Source of the DNA: Lysobacterales bacterium CG02_land_8_20_14_3_00_62_12
GTDB taxonomy: Bacteria; Pseudomonadota; Gammaproteobacteria; Xanthomonadales; Ahniellaceae
Assembly: GCA_002785585.1 (NCBI GenBank)
Contig: PEUI01000101.1
Span: 3,747-13,088, forward strand
Direction of reading: 5' to 3'
DNA: 9,342 nt
Of this stretch, positions 1 through 6,252 are shown piece after piece (the first letter of the stretch is position 1; each line of letters begins with the position of its first letter). Made by a program: the position numbers and the translations under genes. A model generated the notes under the pieces. It was not told the DNA's origin, made no database searches, and saw only the letters and a program-made list of their open reading frames with translations.

Positions 1-32
1 GGTAAGTTATTTTTGCGCGACGCCTAAGCAAA

Positions 33-50
33 GCGGCGGCAAGCCGCCGC
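33..50. repeat. Perfect GC-rich palindrome (REP-like or terminator stem)
   Basis: GCGGCGGC-AA-GCCGCCGC is a perfect 8-bp inverted repeat, which folds as a 7-bp stem with a CAAG loop. On the plus strand it is followed by ACTCC, so there is no U-tract. Read on the minus strand it is followed by TTTGCTT. A TAA at 25-27 in frame 1 could end a gene lying to the left of the window, in which case this stem sits just after it. It could be a dispersed intergenic palindrome or a terminator stem, and the window alone cannot decide. Confidence 0.5.
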
Positions 51-150
51 ACTCCAGAACCAGCAGAGTCGATCAGCGCAGCGCGTCCGTCACCGCCATC
101 GCCAAACCCATCACGCACTAGCCTGTTAATTTGTATCGGACCCGCACACC

Positions 151-1386
151 ATGAAAACTGTTCTATTTGCCTGTCTGCTGTTGCTTAACCTGTCGGCGCT
201 GGCGGTCACGCCGAGTAAGTCCACCACCTTACGCCCGTTCAAACTCGACTATCAAATCAGTCTGTTGCCAAAAACTGACCAAGCCAAGGTACAGATCACG
301 CTCGGCACCGGTGGCACGCTGGTGCGCGAACTCAATCTGCGCTTTGATCGCAAACGCTTCACCGCGATCCAGGCCAGCGGCGATTTCCAGCTCGGGACCA
401 GCGGCGCCCGCTGGCGTCCCAATGGCGAAGGCGCGACGCTCAGCTATCTGGTCAAGATCAGCCATGCCCGCGACACCAGCAGTTTCGACGCACGGATGAC
501 CAATGAGTGGGCCATTTTTCGCGGCGACCGCATCGTTCCCGGCATCCAGGCGCGAATGCTCAAAGGCGCGACCTCGCGAGCCACCCTGCAATTTGAACTG
601 CCCGCTGGCTGGACCGATGTCGAAACCGGCTACGCCCGCATTGCCGCCAACCGCTTTGCCATCGACGCCCCCGGCCGCCGCTTCGATCAACCCACCGGCT
701 GGATCATTGCCGGACAACTGGGGGTGCGTCGTGATCGCTTCGGCAGCACCGACGTATCAATTGCTGCGCCCAAAGGCGGCACGCTGGACCGGATGGCGGC
801 ACTCACCATGATCCATTTGATTTGGCCGCAGGTGGAGGCGGTGTTCGGCAAAACCCCGCGCAAAATCCTGATCGTAAGCGCCGGCAATCCGATGTGGCGC
901 GGCGGCCTGTCATCACCCAATTCGTTTTTTCTGCACGCGGATCGGCCGCTGGTCAGTGAAAACTCGACCAGCCCGTTGGTCCACGAGCTCAGCCACGTCA
1001 TCAGCGGCATCCACGGTGACGACCGCTCCGACTGGATTGCCGAGGGCATCGCCGAGTTCTATTCCATCGAGATCCCCTATCGCGCCGGTGGCATGACCCA
1101 AGACCGACAAAAAAAGGTGTACGCCAGGCTCCAGCACTGGAGCCGCGACGTCCGCAGTTTGCGGGTGGGGAGCAGCAGCGGCAAAATAACCGCCCGGGCG
1201 GTGCTGCTGATGCGCGATCTGGATCTGGAAGTGCGCAGCAAAACCGCTGGCAAGCGCAGTCTGGACGACCTGGTGCACGCGCTCCGACTGTTGCGCAAAG
1301 TTTCCACGCCGCAATTCATCGCCGCTGCCGAACGCCTGGCTGGTGGCCCGCTACAGACACTGGATAGCCCGCTGCTGCGGCCTTAG
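151..1386 (+). CDS. Exported gluzincin-like metallopeptidase (M61/M1-like), 411 aa
   Basis: The protein opens with a signal peptide: Lys2, a hydrophobic run to about residue 17, and a likely cleavage after ALA (16-18). It should therefore act in the periplasm or outside the cell. Residues about 25-210 look beta-rich and have no motif I recognise. The C-terminal part carries the zinc signature HELSH (278-282) and, 15 residues after the second His, Glu298 in WIAEGIAEFY (295-304). HExxH plus a downstream W-x-x-E-G is the gluzincin pattern of M1 and M61 aminopeptidases. The GGLSSPNS stretch (251-258) before it recalls the glycine-rich loop of M61 enzymes. It is shorter than typical M61 proteins (about 600 aa) and I see no C-terminal PDZ domain. 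No strong ribosome-binding site precedes the ATG, only GGA about 10 bases upstream. The substrate is unknown. I am confident of the metallopeptidase fold and less so of the exact family. Confidence 0.85.
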   Translation: MKTVLFACLLLLNLSALAVTPSKSTTLRPFKLDYQISLLPKTDQAKVQITLGTGGTLVRELNLRFDRKRFTAIQASGDFQLGTSGARWRPNGEGATLSYLVKISHARDTSSFDARMTNEWAIFRGDRIVPGIQARMLKGATSRATLQFELPAGWTDVETGYARIAANRFAIDAPGRRFDQPTGWIIAGQLGVRRDRFGSTDVSIAAPKGGTLDRMAALTMIHLIWPQVEAVFGKTPRKILIVSAGNPMWRGGLSSPNSFFLHADRPLVSENSTSPLVHELSHVISGIHGDDRSDWIAEGIAEFYSIEIPYRAGGMTQDRQKKVYARLQHWSRDVRSLRVGSSSGKITARAVLLMRDLDLEVRSKTAGKRSLDDLVHALRLLRKVSTPQFIAAAERLAGGPLQTLDSPLLRP

Positions 1387-1413
1387 GCGTTGAACACCGC
1401 CTGAGTGAATTTC
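1382..1413 (+). terminator. Possible intrinsic terminator after the metallopeptidase gene
   Basis: CTTAGGCG (1382-1389) pairs with CGCCTGAG (1398-1405) as an 8-bp stem with one G-U pair and an 8-base loop. It overlaps the stop codon and is followed by TGAATTTC. The T-run is short, so the terminator would be weak. Confidence 0.35.
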
Positions 1414-1417
1414 GGTA

Positions 1418-1471
1418 TGTGCGCTCGCGCACCGTTCCGGCGCGTGGCAACGCGTAGCTTGCGAGCTCAAG
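1418..1471 (+). other. Three consecutive short hairpins in the lipoprotein leader
   Basis: GTGCGC-TC-GCGCAC (1419-1432), CGCGT-GGCA-ACGCG (1441-1454) and AGCT-TGCG-AGCT (1456-1467, overlapping a CTTG/CAAG pair at 1458-1461 and 1468-1471) follow one another and stop 10 bases before the GGAG ribosome-binding site at 1481-1484. If the promoter lies upstream of them, they form a structured 5' leader. I found no convincing -35/-10 pair here; TTGAAC at 1390-1395 lacks a good -10 partner. Confidence 0.35.
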
Positions 1472-1492
1472 TCAACCTACGGAGAGAGCACC

Positions 1493-1972
1493 ATGAACAC
1501 CCGCATGATTGTGTTGATCGCCGCCCTGATGCTCAGCGTCAGCGCCTGCGGCACCACCGGTGATCGTTATGACAACGGCTATCGCAACGACGACAGCTAT
1601 CGCAGCAACCGCAACGACAACGACCATCGCCGTCGCTACCGCTGTGATGTCTGCGGCGTGGTGCGGCGGATCGAAAGCTATCGCGGAGACCGCCACAGTT
1701 CCGGCGGCGGTGCCATCGTCGGCGCCGTGGTCGGTGGCTTGCTCGGCAATCAAATCGGCAAGGGCGATGGCCGTACGGCGGCCACGGTGGTCGGTGCGGT
1801 CGGCGGCGGTTTTGCCGGCAACTCGATTGAGAAGCACTCGAACCGGACCTACTACGACATCACCATCAAAATGAACGACGGCCGCCGCGTGGTGGTGACG
1901 CAAACCCGACTGCGCAGTGTCCGTGAAGGCTCCCGCGTGATGATTCGCAACGGTCGCGCCGAACTTTATTGA
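1493..1972 (+). CDS. Glycine-zipper outer-membrane lipoprotein (17 kDa antigen/SlyB type), 159 aa
   Basis: The N-terminus is a lipoprotein signal with the lipobox cysteine at Cys19 (SVSAC), so the mature protein should be lipid-anchored, probably in the outer membrane. Residues 24-50 form a polar linker rich in Asn, Asp, Arg and Tyr. A CDVCGVV motif (51-57) leads into the double glycine zipper at about 71-111, where small-residue repeats such as GAIVGAVVGGLLGNQIG and GAVGGGFAGN form the two hydrophobic hairpin segments of the Rick_17kDa_Anti family. The tail (120-159) looks like a small beta domain with a basic DGRRVVVTQ stretch. GGAG at 1481-1484 lies 8 bases before the ATG and supports this start. 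Family members are generally treated as envelope-stability or stress lipoproteins, and the exact role here is unknown. The paired Cys51 and Cys54 could form a disulfide or bind metal; this is inference. Confidence 0.9.
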   Translation: MNTRMIVLIAALMLSVSACGTTGDRYDNGYRNDDSYRSNRNDNDHRRRYRCDVCGVVRRIESYRGDRHSSGGGAIVGAVVGGLLGNQIGKGDGRTAATVVGAVGGGFAGNSIEKHSNRTYYDITIKMNDGRRVVVTQTRLRSVREGSRVMIRNGRAELY

Positions 1973-2006
1973 GTGGGTCGCAGCGCTCGCTCAGCGGCCG
2001 GCGCGG

Positions 2007-2063
2007 AGCCGACAGCCACCACGACCGCTGCGTCACCACCGCCTATTGCCGATAGTGTCGGCT
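2007..2063. other. Long-loop inverted repeat between convergent genes
   Basis: AGCCGACA (2007-2014) is repeated inverted as TGTCGGCT (2056-2063), with 41 bases between. It lies in the 164-base spacer where the lipoprotein and the M28 peptidase genes converge. It could help stop transcription from both sides, but it has no T-runs and the loop is long. Nothing else in 1973-2136 stands out. Confidence 0.3.
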
Positions 2064-2136
2064 GACCAGCTCCGCTGTTGAAGATCAGCTCGCGCTACGC
2101 ACTTCTACCGACCTACGATCACTCCCGAATCGAGGG

Positions 2137-3612
2137 TCATTGTTCCGGCGCGGTCATTCGCTGTTCGGCGTCGGCGGCCAGGTAGGCCAGCACGACGTAG
2201 GCCGCCACATTTTGATCGAGCACTTTGGCGTCGATCTTGTCTAGCGTGTCATCGGCGGTGTGGTGCAAGTTGAAATAATCACTGCCGTCTTGTTGCAATT
2301 CGAAGATCGGCGTGCCGACTGCACCCAGCCCACCGACATCGGCACCGCCACCGGCATCATTGCCGCCCTGTTCGATGTCGAGCACATGCAGCACCCCGGC
2401 AATTTGCTGGATCGCCGGGAAAAACCGGTCGGCCACCCGGTAGTCGAAGCGATACACGCGGGCGGCGCCAAAATCGGATTCGGCAGCGCCAGCGTGGATC
2501 ACCTTGGCATTGGCGCGGACATATTCGCGGCCACCAAAGACCCCCTGTTCCTCGTTGGCAAACGCCACCACGCGGATGCTGCGGCGCGGCCGTTGCTTGG
2601 CTTTGGCGATGATTTCGGCGGCGGCCATGGTGATCGCGACACCGGCACCGTCATCGATCGCCCCGGTCCCCTGATCCCAGGAATCCAGATGGCCGCCGAT
2701 CACCACGCATTCATCCGGCAATTCACGGCCGAGCACCTCGCCGACGACGTTATACGAGGTGTATTCAGCGCCCAGCGCGCTATCGATGGTGAGCTTGACC
2801 CGCACCGGTTGCGCCAACTGCAACAGCCGCTCCAACTGATCGGCATCCGGGTTGCTGAGCGCTGCCGCCGGCACCGCGGTGAGCGCGATCAGGCTGCCAT
2901 CTTTGAGTTTGATCGCGCGCTTTTGCATCGCCGGATCGTTGGCAATTTGCGTGGTCGACAACCCCACCCCGGTATGCGCCAGCCGATGGCTATCGGTGCC
3001 GATCGAACGAATCAACAAGCCGACCGCGCCTTTTTGCGCGGCCACTTCGGCACCGGCGACGCGCAGCGCCACACTGGGACCATAATCGCTGCCGTTGCGC
3101 CGCGCCTGCATGTGGTGCGACACGTAGACGATCTTGCCGCGCACCTGCGCCGGATCGGCGGCTTTCAGCGCCGCAAAATCGGCAAAACCCTGCACCTCGG
3201 CACGGATCCCGGCCTTGGGCGTAGCGCTCGACCAACCGAGGGCCGCGATCACCAATTTTTGCGGCGCCGGCGAAAGTACTTCGGCCGACTCGGCGTTGCG
3301 CTTCCACACCGGAAAACTGACCGGCTGCAAACTCACCCGATCAAAACCCAGCGCCCGCATCTTGGCTTCGGCCCAGTTCACCGCACGCGCGTCGGCGGCA
3401 CTGCCGGCCAGTCGCGGTCCGACCTCGGTAGTCAACGAGGCCACGATGGCGTAGGCCGCTGATCCGGCCAGCGCAGCATCGCGCAACGCCGCTGCGGCGG
3501 CAATCTGCTCGGCGCTAAATGCGGGCGGCGCCACCGGCGGCGCAGCCGCGGCCAGTGCCGATTCGGCGGCCAGCAACCACATCAATCCAAAACCCAATCC
3601 GCAATTACGCAT
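2137..3612 (-). CDS. Secreted M28 metallopeptidase, carboxypeptidase Q-like, 491 aa
   Basis: This is a predicted co-catalytic di-zinc exopeptidase of the M28 family, closest in motif order to carboxypeptidase Q (plasma glutamate carboxypeptidase). Numbering from the chosen start, the expected ligands are in order: GGHLDSWD (His308), AIDDGAG (Asp320, bridging), ANEEQG (Glu354 base and Glu355 ligand), ESD (Asp380) and NLHHTADDT (His450 or His451). Residues about 110-280 would be the protease-associated insert between the two halves of the catalytic domain. The N-terminus is a signal peptide ending near an ALA-A site, so the enzyme is exported. An open frame continues upstream to 3675, but GGAGAGG sits directly before two adjacent ATGs at 3615 and 3612. 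The second has the better spacing (6 bases from GGAG) and gives a clean signal peptide. It lies 70 bases downstream of mscL on the same strand and may share its transcript. The natural substrate is unknown, probably small peptides. Confidence 0.92.
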   Translation of the reverse strand: MRNCGLGFGLMWLLAAESALAAAAPPVAPPAFSAEQIAAAAALRDAALAGSAAYAIVASLTTEVGPRLAGSAADARAVNWAEAKMRALGFDRVSLQPVSFPVWKRNAESAEVLSPAPQKLVIAALGWSSATPKAGIRAEVQGFADFAALKAADPAQVRGKIVYVSHHMQARRNGSDYGPSVALRVAGAEVAAQKGAVGLLIRSIGTDSHRLAHTGVGLSTTQIANDPAMQKRAIKLKDGSLIALTAVPAAALSNPDADQLERLLQLAQPVRVKLTIDSALGAEYTSYNVVGEVLGRELPDECVVIGGHLDSWDQGTGAIDDGAGVAITMAAAEIIAKAKQRPRRSIRVVAFANEEQGVFGGREYVRANAKVIHAGAAESDFGAARVYRFDYRVADRFFPAIQQIAGVLHVLDIEQGGNDAGGGADVGGLGAVGTPIFELQQDGSDYFNLHHTADDTLDKIDAKVLDQNVAAYVVLAYLAADAEQRMTAPEQ

Positions 3613-3615
3613 CAT

Positions 3616-3622
3616 CCTCTCC
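3616..3622 (-). promoter_or_regulatory. Ribosome-binding site that sets the M28 peptidase start
   Basis: On the minus strand GGAGAGG is immediately followed by ATGATG. GGAG is 3 bases from the first ATG (3615) and 6 from the second (3612), so the second is preferred. Both exclude the longer upstream reading. Confidence 0.7.
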
Positions 3623-3651
3623 AAAGCATGGCTAGAACCCGCCGGCGCGAT

Positions 3652-3673
3652 GCGCGGTGGGCAAGTACCGCAC
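3652..3673 (-). other. Hairpin between mscL and the M28 peptidase gene
   Basis: In the minus-strand RNA GUGCGGU pairs with ACCGCGC (7 bp with one G-U) around an 8-base loop. It begins 10 bases after the mscL stop. There is no U-tract, so it is more likely an mRNA-processing or stabilising stem than a full terminator, if it matters at all. Confidence 0.3.
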
Positions 3674-3682
3674 AACCACCAT

Positions 3683-4096
3683 TCAACGCGCCTTCAGTGC
3701 ATCCCTTATCTCGATCAACAATTGCACCTCGGCTGACGCCTCGGCCGCCGTCACCGGCGCCGCCGCTTCCTGTTTCTTCAAGCGGTTCATCAGCTTGATT
3801 ACCAGAAAAATGACGAAAGCAACAATCATGAAATCAAGGATCGACTGCACAAAAGCACCGTAGCCAATCGCCACCGCCGGCACCAGCGTGCCATCCGGAC
3901 CCGGCTTTTGGCCGGCGACAAAAGCCAGCTCCGCAAAGTTCTGACCCGAGGTCATCCAGCCGACCAGCGGCATGATGATCTGGTCGACCAGGGCCGAGAC
4001 AATCTTGCCGAACGCCGCGCCGATCACCACACCCACGGCCATATCCATCACATTGCCGCGCATCGCAAACGCTTTGAACTCCTGCAACATGCCCAT
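3683..4096 (-). CDS. mscL: Large-conductance mechanosensitive channel MscL, 137 aa
   Basis: MscL is a homopentameric inner-membrane channel that opens under membrane tension and releases solutes on hypo-osmotic shock. The sequence matches the family throughout: the amphipathic N-terminal helix (LQEFKAFAMRGNV, 4-16), TM1 (about 17-45) with the pore-lining glycine and alanine pattern AVGVVIGAAFGKIV, a periplasmic loop (about 48-76), TM2 (about 78-102, FVQSILDFMIVAFVIF), the charged KLMNRLKK after it, and the C-terminal bundle helix (about 120-137) ending in LLIEIRDALK. Length is the usual 136-140 aa. At the constriction, Met19 replaces the Leu19 of the E. coli protein while Val23 is kept. GGAG lies 8 bases before the ATG. 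The M28 peptidase follows 70 bases downstream. A plausible promoter lies about 45 bases upstream of the start. Confidence 0.98.
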   Translation of the reverse strand: MGMLQEFKAFAMRGNVMDMAVGVVIGAAFGKIVSALVDQIIMPLVGWMTSGQNFAELAFVAGQKPGPDGTLVPAVAIGYGAFVQSILDFMIVAFVIFLVIKLMNRLKKQEAAAPVTAAEASAEVQLLIEIRDALKAR

Positions 4097-4144
4097 GCTG
4101 ATTGCTCCGTCAATGGATTAAAACGCGTGGAAAAACGCCGCCCG

Positions 4145-4173
4145 ATTGTAGTCAGCCGCCAACGCGCTGCCCA
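4145..4173 (-). promoter_or_regulatory. Likely sigma70-type promoter of mscL
   Basis: On the minus strand TGGGCA (4173-4168; 4 of 6 match to TTGACA) and TACAAT (4150-4145; 5 of 6 match to TATAAT) are 17 bases apart. Transcription would begin near 4138 and give a leader of about 41 bases. It lies in the 138-base gap after the hydrolase gene, so mscL can be expressed independently of it. Confidence 0.5.
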
Positions 4174-4234
4174 GTTGCCACCGCAAAAATTGGCCCAGCT
4201 CGGACCTCCCCGCGACCACCCGCGCTCAAGCGAT

Positions 4235-4927
4235 TCAAACGATCCGCCCGGTCAGCTCGTCGATCCCCGGAAAACTGGCGCGAAACCGATCCCCACGCCG
4301 CAGCGCCGCCACCCCGGCCGGCGTGCCGGTAAAGATCAGGTCGCCCGCGCGCAATTGGTAGAGCGTCGAAAGCGCAGCGAGGATCTCGCCAACCTGCAAC
4401 ACCATGTCGGCGATATCCACCTGTTGGCGCACACTTCCGTTGACTTCCAAACTGAGTCTCCCCTGCTGCGGATGGCCGATGGCGCTGACCAGACTCAAAC
4501 TCGATATCGGTGCCGAATGATCGAAACCCTTGGCGCTATCCCAAGGCAGACCCTTGGCCTTGGCGGCGGCCTGCAAATCGCGGCGGGTCAGATCCAGGCC
4601 GACCGCATAACCGATCACCGTCGTCAACGCTGCGGCCACGCTCAGATCGCCACCACCGCTGCCCAACGCCACCACCAGTTCTACCTCGTGGTGCAGATCC
4701 AGGGTGGCCGATGGGTAGGGCACATCGGCATTGCCGGTCACCAAGGCATCGGCCGGCTTGCTGAAAAACACCGGCGCCTCCAGATTGACCGTGGCCGCCA
4801 TCTCGCGGGCATGCGCCTCGTAATTGCGCCCGATGCAATAAATACGATGCACCGGAAACCGGGTTTTTTCGCCGCGAATGGCAAGACTGATCGGCGGCAT
4901 GGGTGGAAACAAATAGGCTTCGGACAT
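4235..4927 (-). CDS. Fumarylacetoacetate hydrolase family protein, fumarylpyruvate hydrolase-like, 230 aa
   Basis: This is a soluble, metal-dependent C-C hydrolase of the FAH superfamily, of the short single-domain kind (FAHD1, YcgM, NagK). The metal ligands are visible as Glu81 and Glu83 in HHEVELVVALG and Asp112 in GLDLTRRDLQ; the 29-residue step from Glu83 to Asp112 matches FAHD1 spacing. Other family marks are CIGRNYEAHAREM (31-43), FFSKPADALV (54-63), AKGFDHSAP (132-140) and FTGTPAGV (199-206). The FPVHRIYCIGRNY opening resembles fumarylpyruvate hydrolases of the gentisate pathway, but no other gentisate genes are nearby, so oxaloacetate decarboxylase or acylpyruvase activity remains possible. 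Start choice is uncertain: neither the ATG at 4927 nor that at 4900 has a good ribosome-binding site. It is divergent from rlmM, and mscL follows 138 bases downstream. Confidence 0.92.
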   Translation of the reverse strand: MSEAYLFPPMPPISLAIRGEKTRFPVHRIYCIGRNYEAHAREMAATVNLEAPVFFSKPADALVTGNADVPYPSATLDLHHEVELVVALGSGGGDLSVAAALTTVIGYAVGLDLTRRDLQAAAKAKGLPWDSAKGFDHSAPISSLSLVSAIGHPQQGRLSLEVNGSVRQQVDIADMVLQVGEILAALSTLYQLRAGDLIFTGTPAGVAALRRGDRFRASFPGIDELTGRIV

Positions 4928-4945
4928 CGCAATCAGGCACTCAAG

Positions 4946-4977
4946 TCGGCAGCATTTTGCCGAGGGTCAATGTATCA
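4946..4977 (-). promoter_or_regulatory. Possible extended -10 promoter and operator-like palindrome for the hydrolase
   Basis: On the minus strand TGATACATT (4977-4969) resembles an extended -10 element (TGN-TATAAT) and would start transcription near 4962. Overlapping that point is the inverted repeat TCGGCA-N6-TGCCGA (4946-4963), a shape expected of a dimeric repressor site. The -35 region is poor. Both are pattern calls only. Confidence 0.35.
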
Positions 4978-5021
4978 GAAGCCGCCGCGATGGCGGTCGC
5001 CGAGCGCCACCACTGGCCCGC

Positions 5022-5027
5022 TACAAT
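5022..5027 (+). promoter_or_regulatory. -10 box of rlmM, possible leaderless start
   Basis: TACAAT (5 of 6 match to TATAAT) ends 5 bases before the rlmM ATG at 5033, which would put the transcription start on or next to the A of ATG. There is no ribosome-binding site in the gap (GCGCG), consistent with a leaderless mRNA. The -35 region (about 4999-5004, GCCGAG) does not match consensus, which lowers confidence. Confidence 0.4.
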
Positions 5028-5032
5028 GCGCG

Positions 5033-6073
5033 ATGAGCTCCCTGCTGATTACCTGTCGCGCTGGCTTTGAAAGCGAATGCGCGCAAGAACTGACCGAGTA
5101 TTTCGCCGCCCGTGACCAGGCCGGCTTCGCCCGCTTGCGTGCCGACTCGGGCTATCTGGTGTTTGCCGCCGCCGATGACAGCGAACTCGCCCTGCCGGCC
5201 GCCGACACGTTGATCTTTCCGCGCCAGGTGCTGCCGATTGCCGAGCACTTCACCGCGCTCGATCCCAAGGATCGCATCAGCCCGCTACTCGATTGGCTGC
5301 AACGCCACATCAACCGCCTGCACGACGTCTGGGTGGAAGCGCCCGACAGTCCCGAAGGCGAAGCACTCAACGCTTTTTGCCGCAGTTTCGAGTCGGCGCT
5401 GGTGGCGCGCCTCAAGCGGGATCGCTGGCTCGCCGAAACCGCCTCGACCCGACTGCAACTGTTTTTCCCGATCGGCACCGAAGCGTTTTTGTGTTTGGTC
5501 GATCGCCGCCAAGCGACGCCGCATCGACAAGGCATCCTGCGATTGCGCTTTCCGTCGGCGGCGCCGAGCCGGTCCACCCTCAAGCTCGAAGAAGGCCTGC
5601 TGGTACTGCTCACCGACAAAGAACGCGAAGCCTGGCTGCAACCCGGCATGAGCGCGGTCGATATTGGCGCCGCGCCCGGCGGCTGGACCTTTCAACTGGT
5701 GCAGCGCTCGCTGCGGGTCAGCGCCGTCGATAACGGACCGATGGCGGCCAACTTGCTCGATTCCGGCCTGGTCACCCACTATCGCGAAGACGGTTTCCGC
5801 TTCGTCCCGAAAAAAGCCTTGGACTGGCTGGTCTGCGACATGGTGGAGCAACCGATCCGCGTTGCCAAACTGGTCGCCAGCTGGCTCAACGATGGCCGCT
5901 GCAAACGCGCGTTGTTCAATCTGAAATTGCCGATGAAAAAGCGCTGGCAGGAAACCCAGCTCTGCCTCGACATCATGCGCAAACAAACCGGTCGCGAGCT
6001 CGACCTGCGTGCCAAACAGCTTTACCACGACCGCGAAGAAATCACCGTTTACGCCGGGCCCGCGTCCGGCTGA
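5033..6073 (+). CDS. rlmM: 23S rRNA (cytidine-2498 2'-O)-methyltransferase RlmM, 346 aa
   Basis: RlmM uses S-adenosylmethionine to methylate the 2'-O of C2498 in the peptidyl-transferase region of 23S rRNA, acting in the cytoplasm before the 50S subunit is complete. The N-terminal half (about 1-160) is the THUMP-type RNA-binding region. The Rossmann methyltransferase domain follows with the SAM loop DIGAAPGGWTFQLV (210-223) and AVDNGPMA (231-238). The K-D-K-E catalytic tetrad fits Lys184 (STLKLEE), Asp269 (VCDM), Lys298 (FNLKLPMKKRW) and the Glu in YHDREEITVY (331-340). Length is slightly under the E. coli protein (366 aa). The frame is open for more than 1 kb upstream, but that part is antisense to the hydrolase and mscL. 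The protein family begins at MSSLLITCRAGFE, which fixes the ATG at 5033. Confidence 0.97.
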   Translation: MSSLLITCRAGFESECAQELTEYFAARDQAGFARLRADSGYLVFAAADDSELALPAADTLIFPRQVLPIAEHFTALDPKDRISPLLDWLQRHINRLHDVWVEAPDSPEGEALNAFCRSFESALVARLKRDRWLAETASTRLQLFFPIGTEAFLCLVDRRQATPHRQGILRLRFPSAAPSRSTLKLEEGLLVLLTDKEREAWLQPGMSAVDIGAAPGGWTFQLVQRSLRVSAVDNGPMAANLLDSGLVTHYREDGFRFVPKKALDWLVCDMVEQPIRVAKLVASWLNDGRCKRALFNLKLPMKKRWQETQLCLDIMRKQTGRELDLRAKQLYHDREEITVYAGPASG

Positions 6074-6119
6074 TTGGCGCTCCCATCGGTGCCGGTGCCG
6101 AGGGGTCCTGGCCCAACGA

Positions 6120-6133
6120 CAGCCGAGTGGCTG
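6120..6133. terminator. Weak hairpin between rlmM and the convergent lipoprotein gene
   Basis: CAGCC-GAGT-GGCTG is a perfect 5-bp stem with a 4-base loop, 46 bases after the rlmM stop. Neither strand has a T-run after it, so terminator function is doubtful. Confidence 0.25.
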
Positions 6134-6150
6134 CGCGGCGCGAGGCCACC

Positions 6151-6205
6151 CGACCACGGAGTCATCGACCACGGAGTCATCGGCTACGGAGTCATCGGCT
6201 ACGGG
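6151..6205. repeat. 15-bp tandem repeat, 3 full copies plus a partial
   Basis: The unit CGACCACGGAGTCAT occurs twice exactly (6151-6165, 6166-6180). A variant CGGCTACGGAGTCAT follows (6181-6195), then the first 10 bases of the variant (6196-6205, CGGCTACGGG). The array fills part of the 179-base spacer between convergent genes. The unit length is a multiple of three, so copy changes would keep any frame open, but I see no believable gene here. Confidence 0.9.
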
Positions 6206-6252
6206 TCTGCGCTCAGCGCCCAGCCTGCCACCAGCCCCGCAACGTCGCCGCT

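Noticed and set aside
1472..1903. 143-residue minus-strand open frame over the glycine-zipper lipoprotein
   Set aside because: Its Ala/Val low-complexity content is the mirror of the Asn/Asp/Gly-rich lipoprotein, which has a lipobox and a good ribosome-binding site.
2260..3462. 400-residue plus-strand open frame
   Set aside because: It is antisense to the M28 peptidase, which has complete catalytic motifs; the plus-strand reading has no recognisable domain.
3613..3675. Longer start for the M28 peptidase at 3675
   Set aside because: It would place a non-signal-like stretch before the signal peptide, and GGAGAGG just before 3615/3612 marks the true start.
3908..5032. Long upstream extension of the rlmM frame, which would give a 721-residue protein
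   Set aside because: The extension is antisense to the hydrolase and mscL genes, His/Arg/Gln-rich as expected of a reverse-strand shadow, and RlmM begins at the ATG at 5033.
5285..6172. 295-residue minus-strand open frame
   Set aside because: It lies opposite rlmM and contains no recognisable motif.
6151..6205. CRISPR-like repeat array
   Set aside because: The 15-bp units are directly adjacent with no spacers, and there are no cas genes, so it is a simple tandem repeat.
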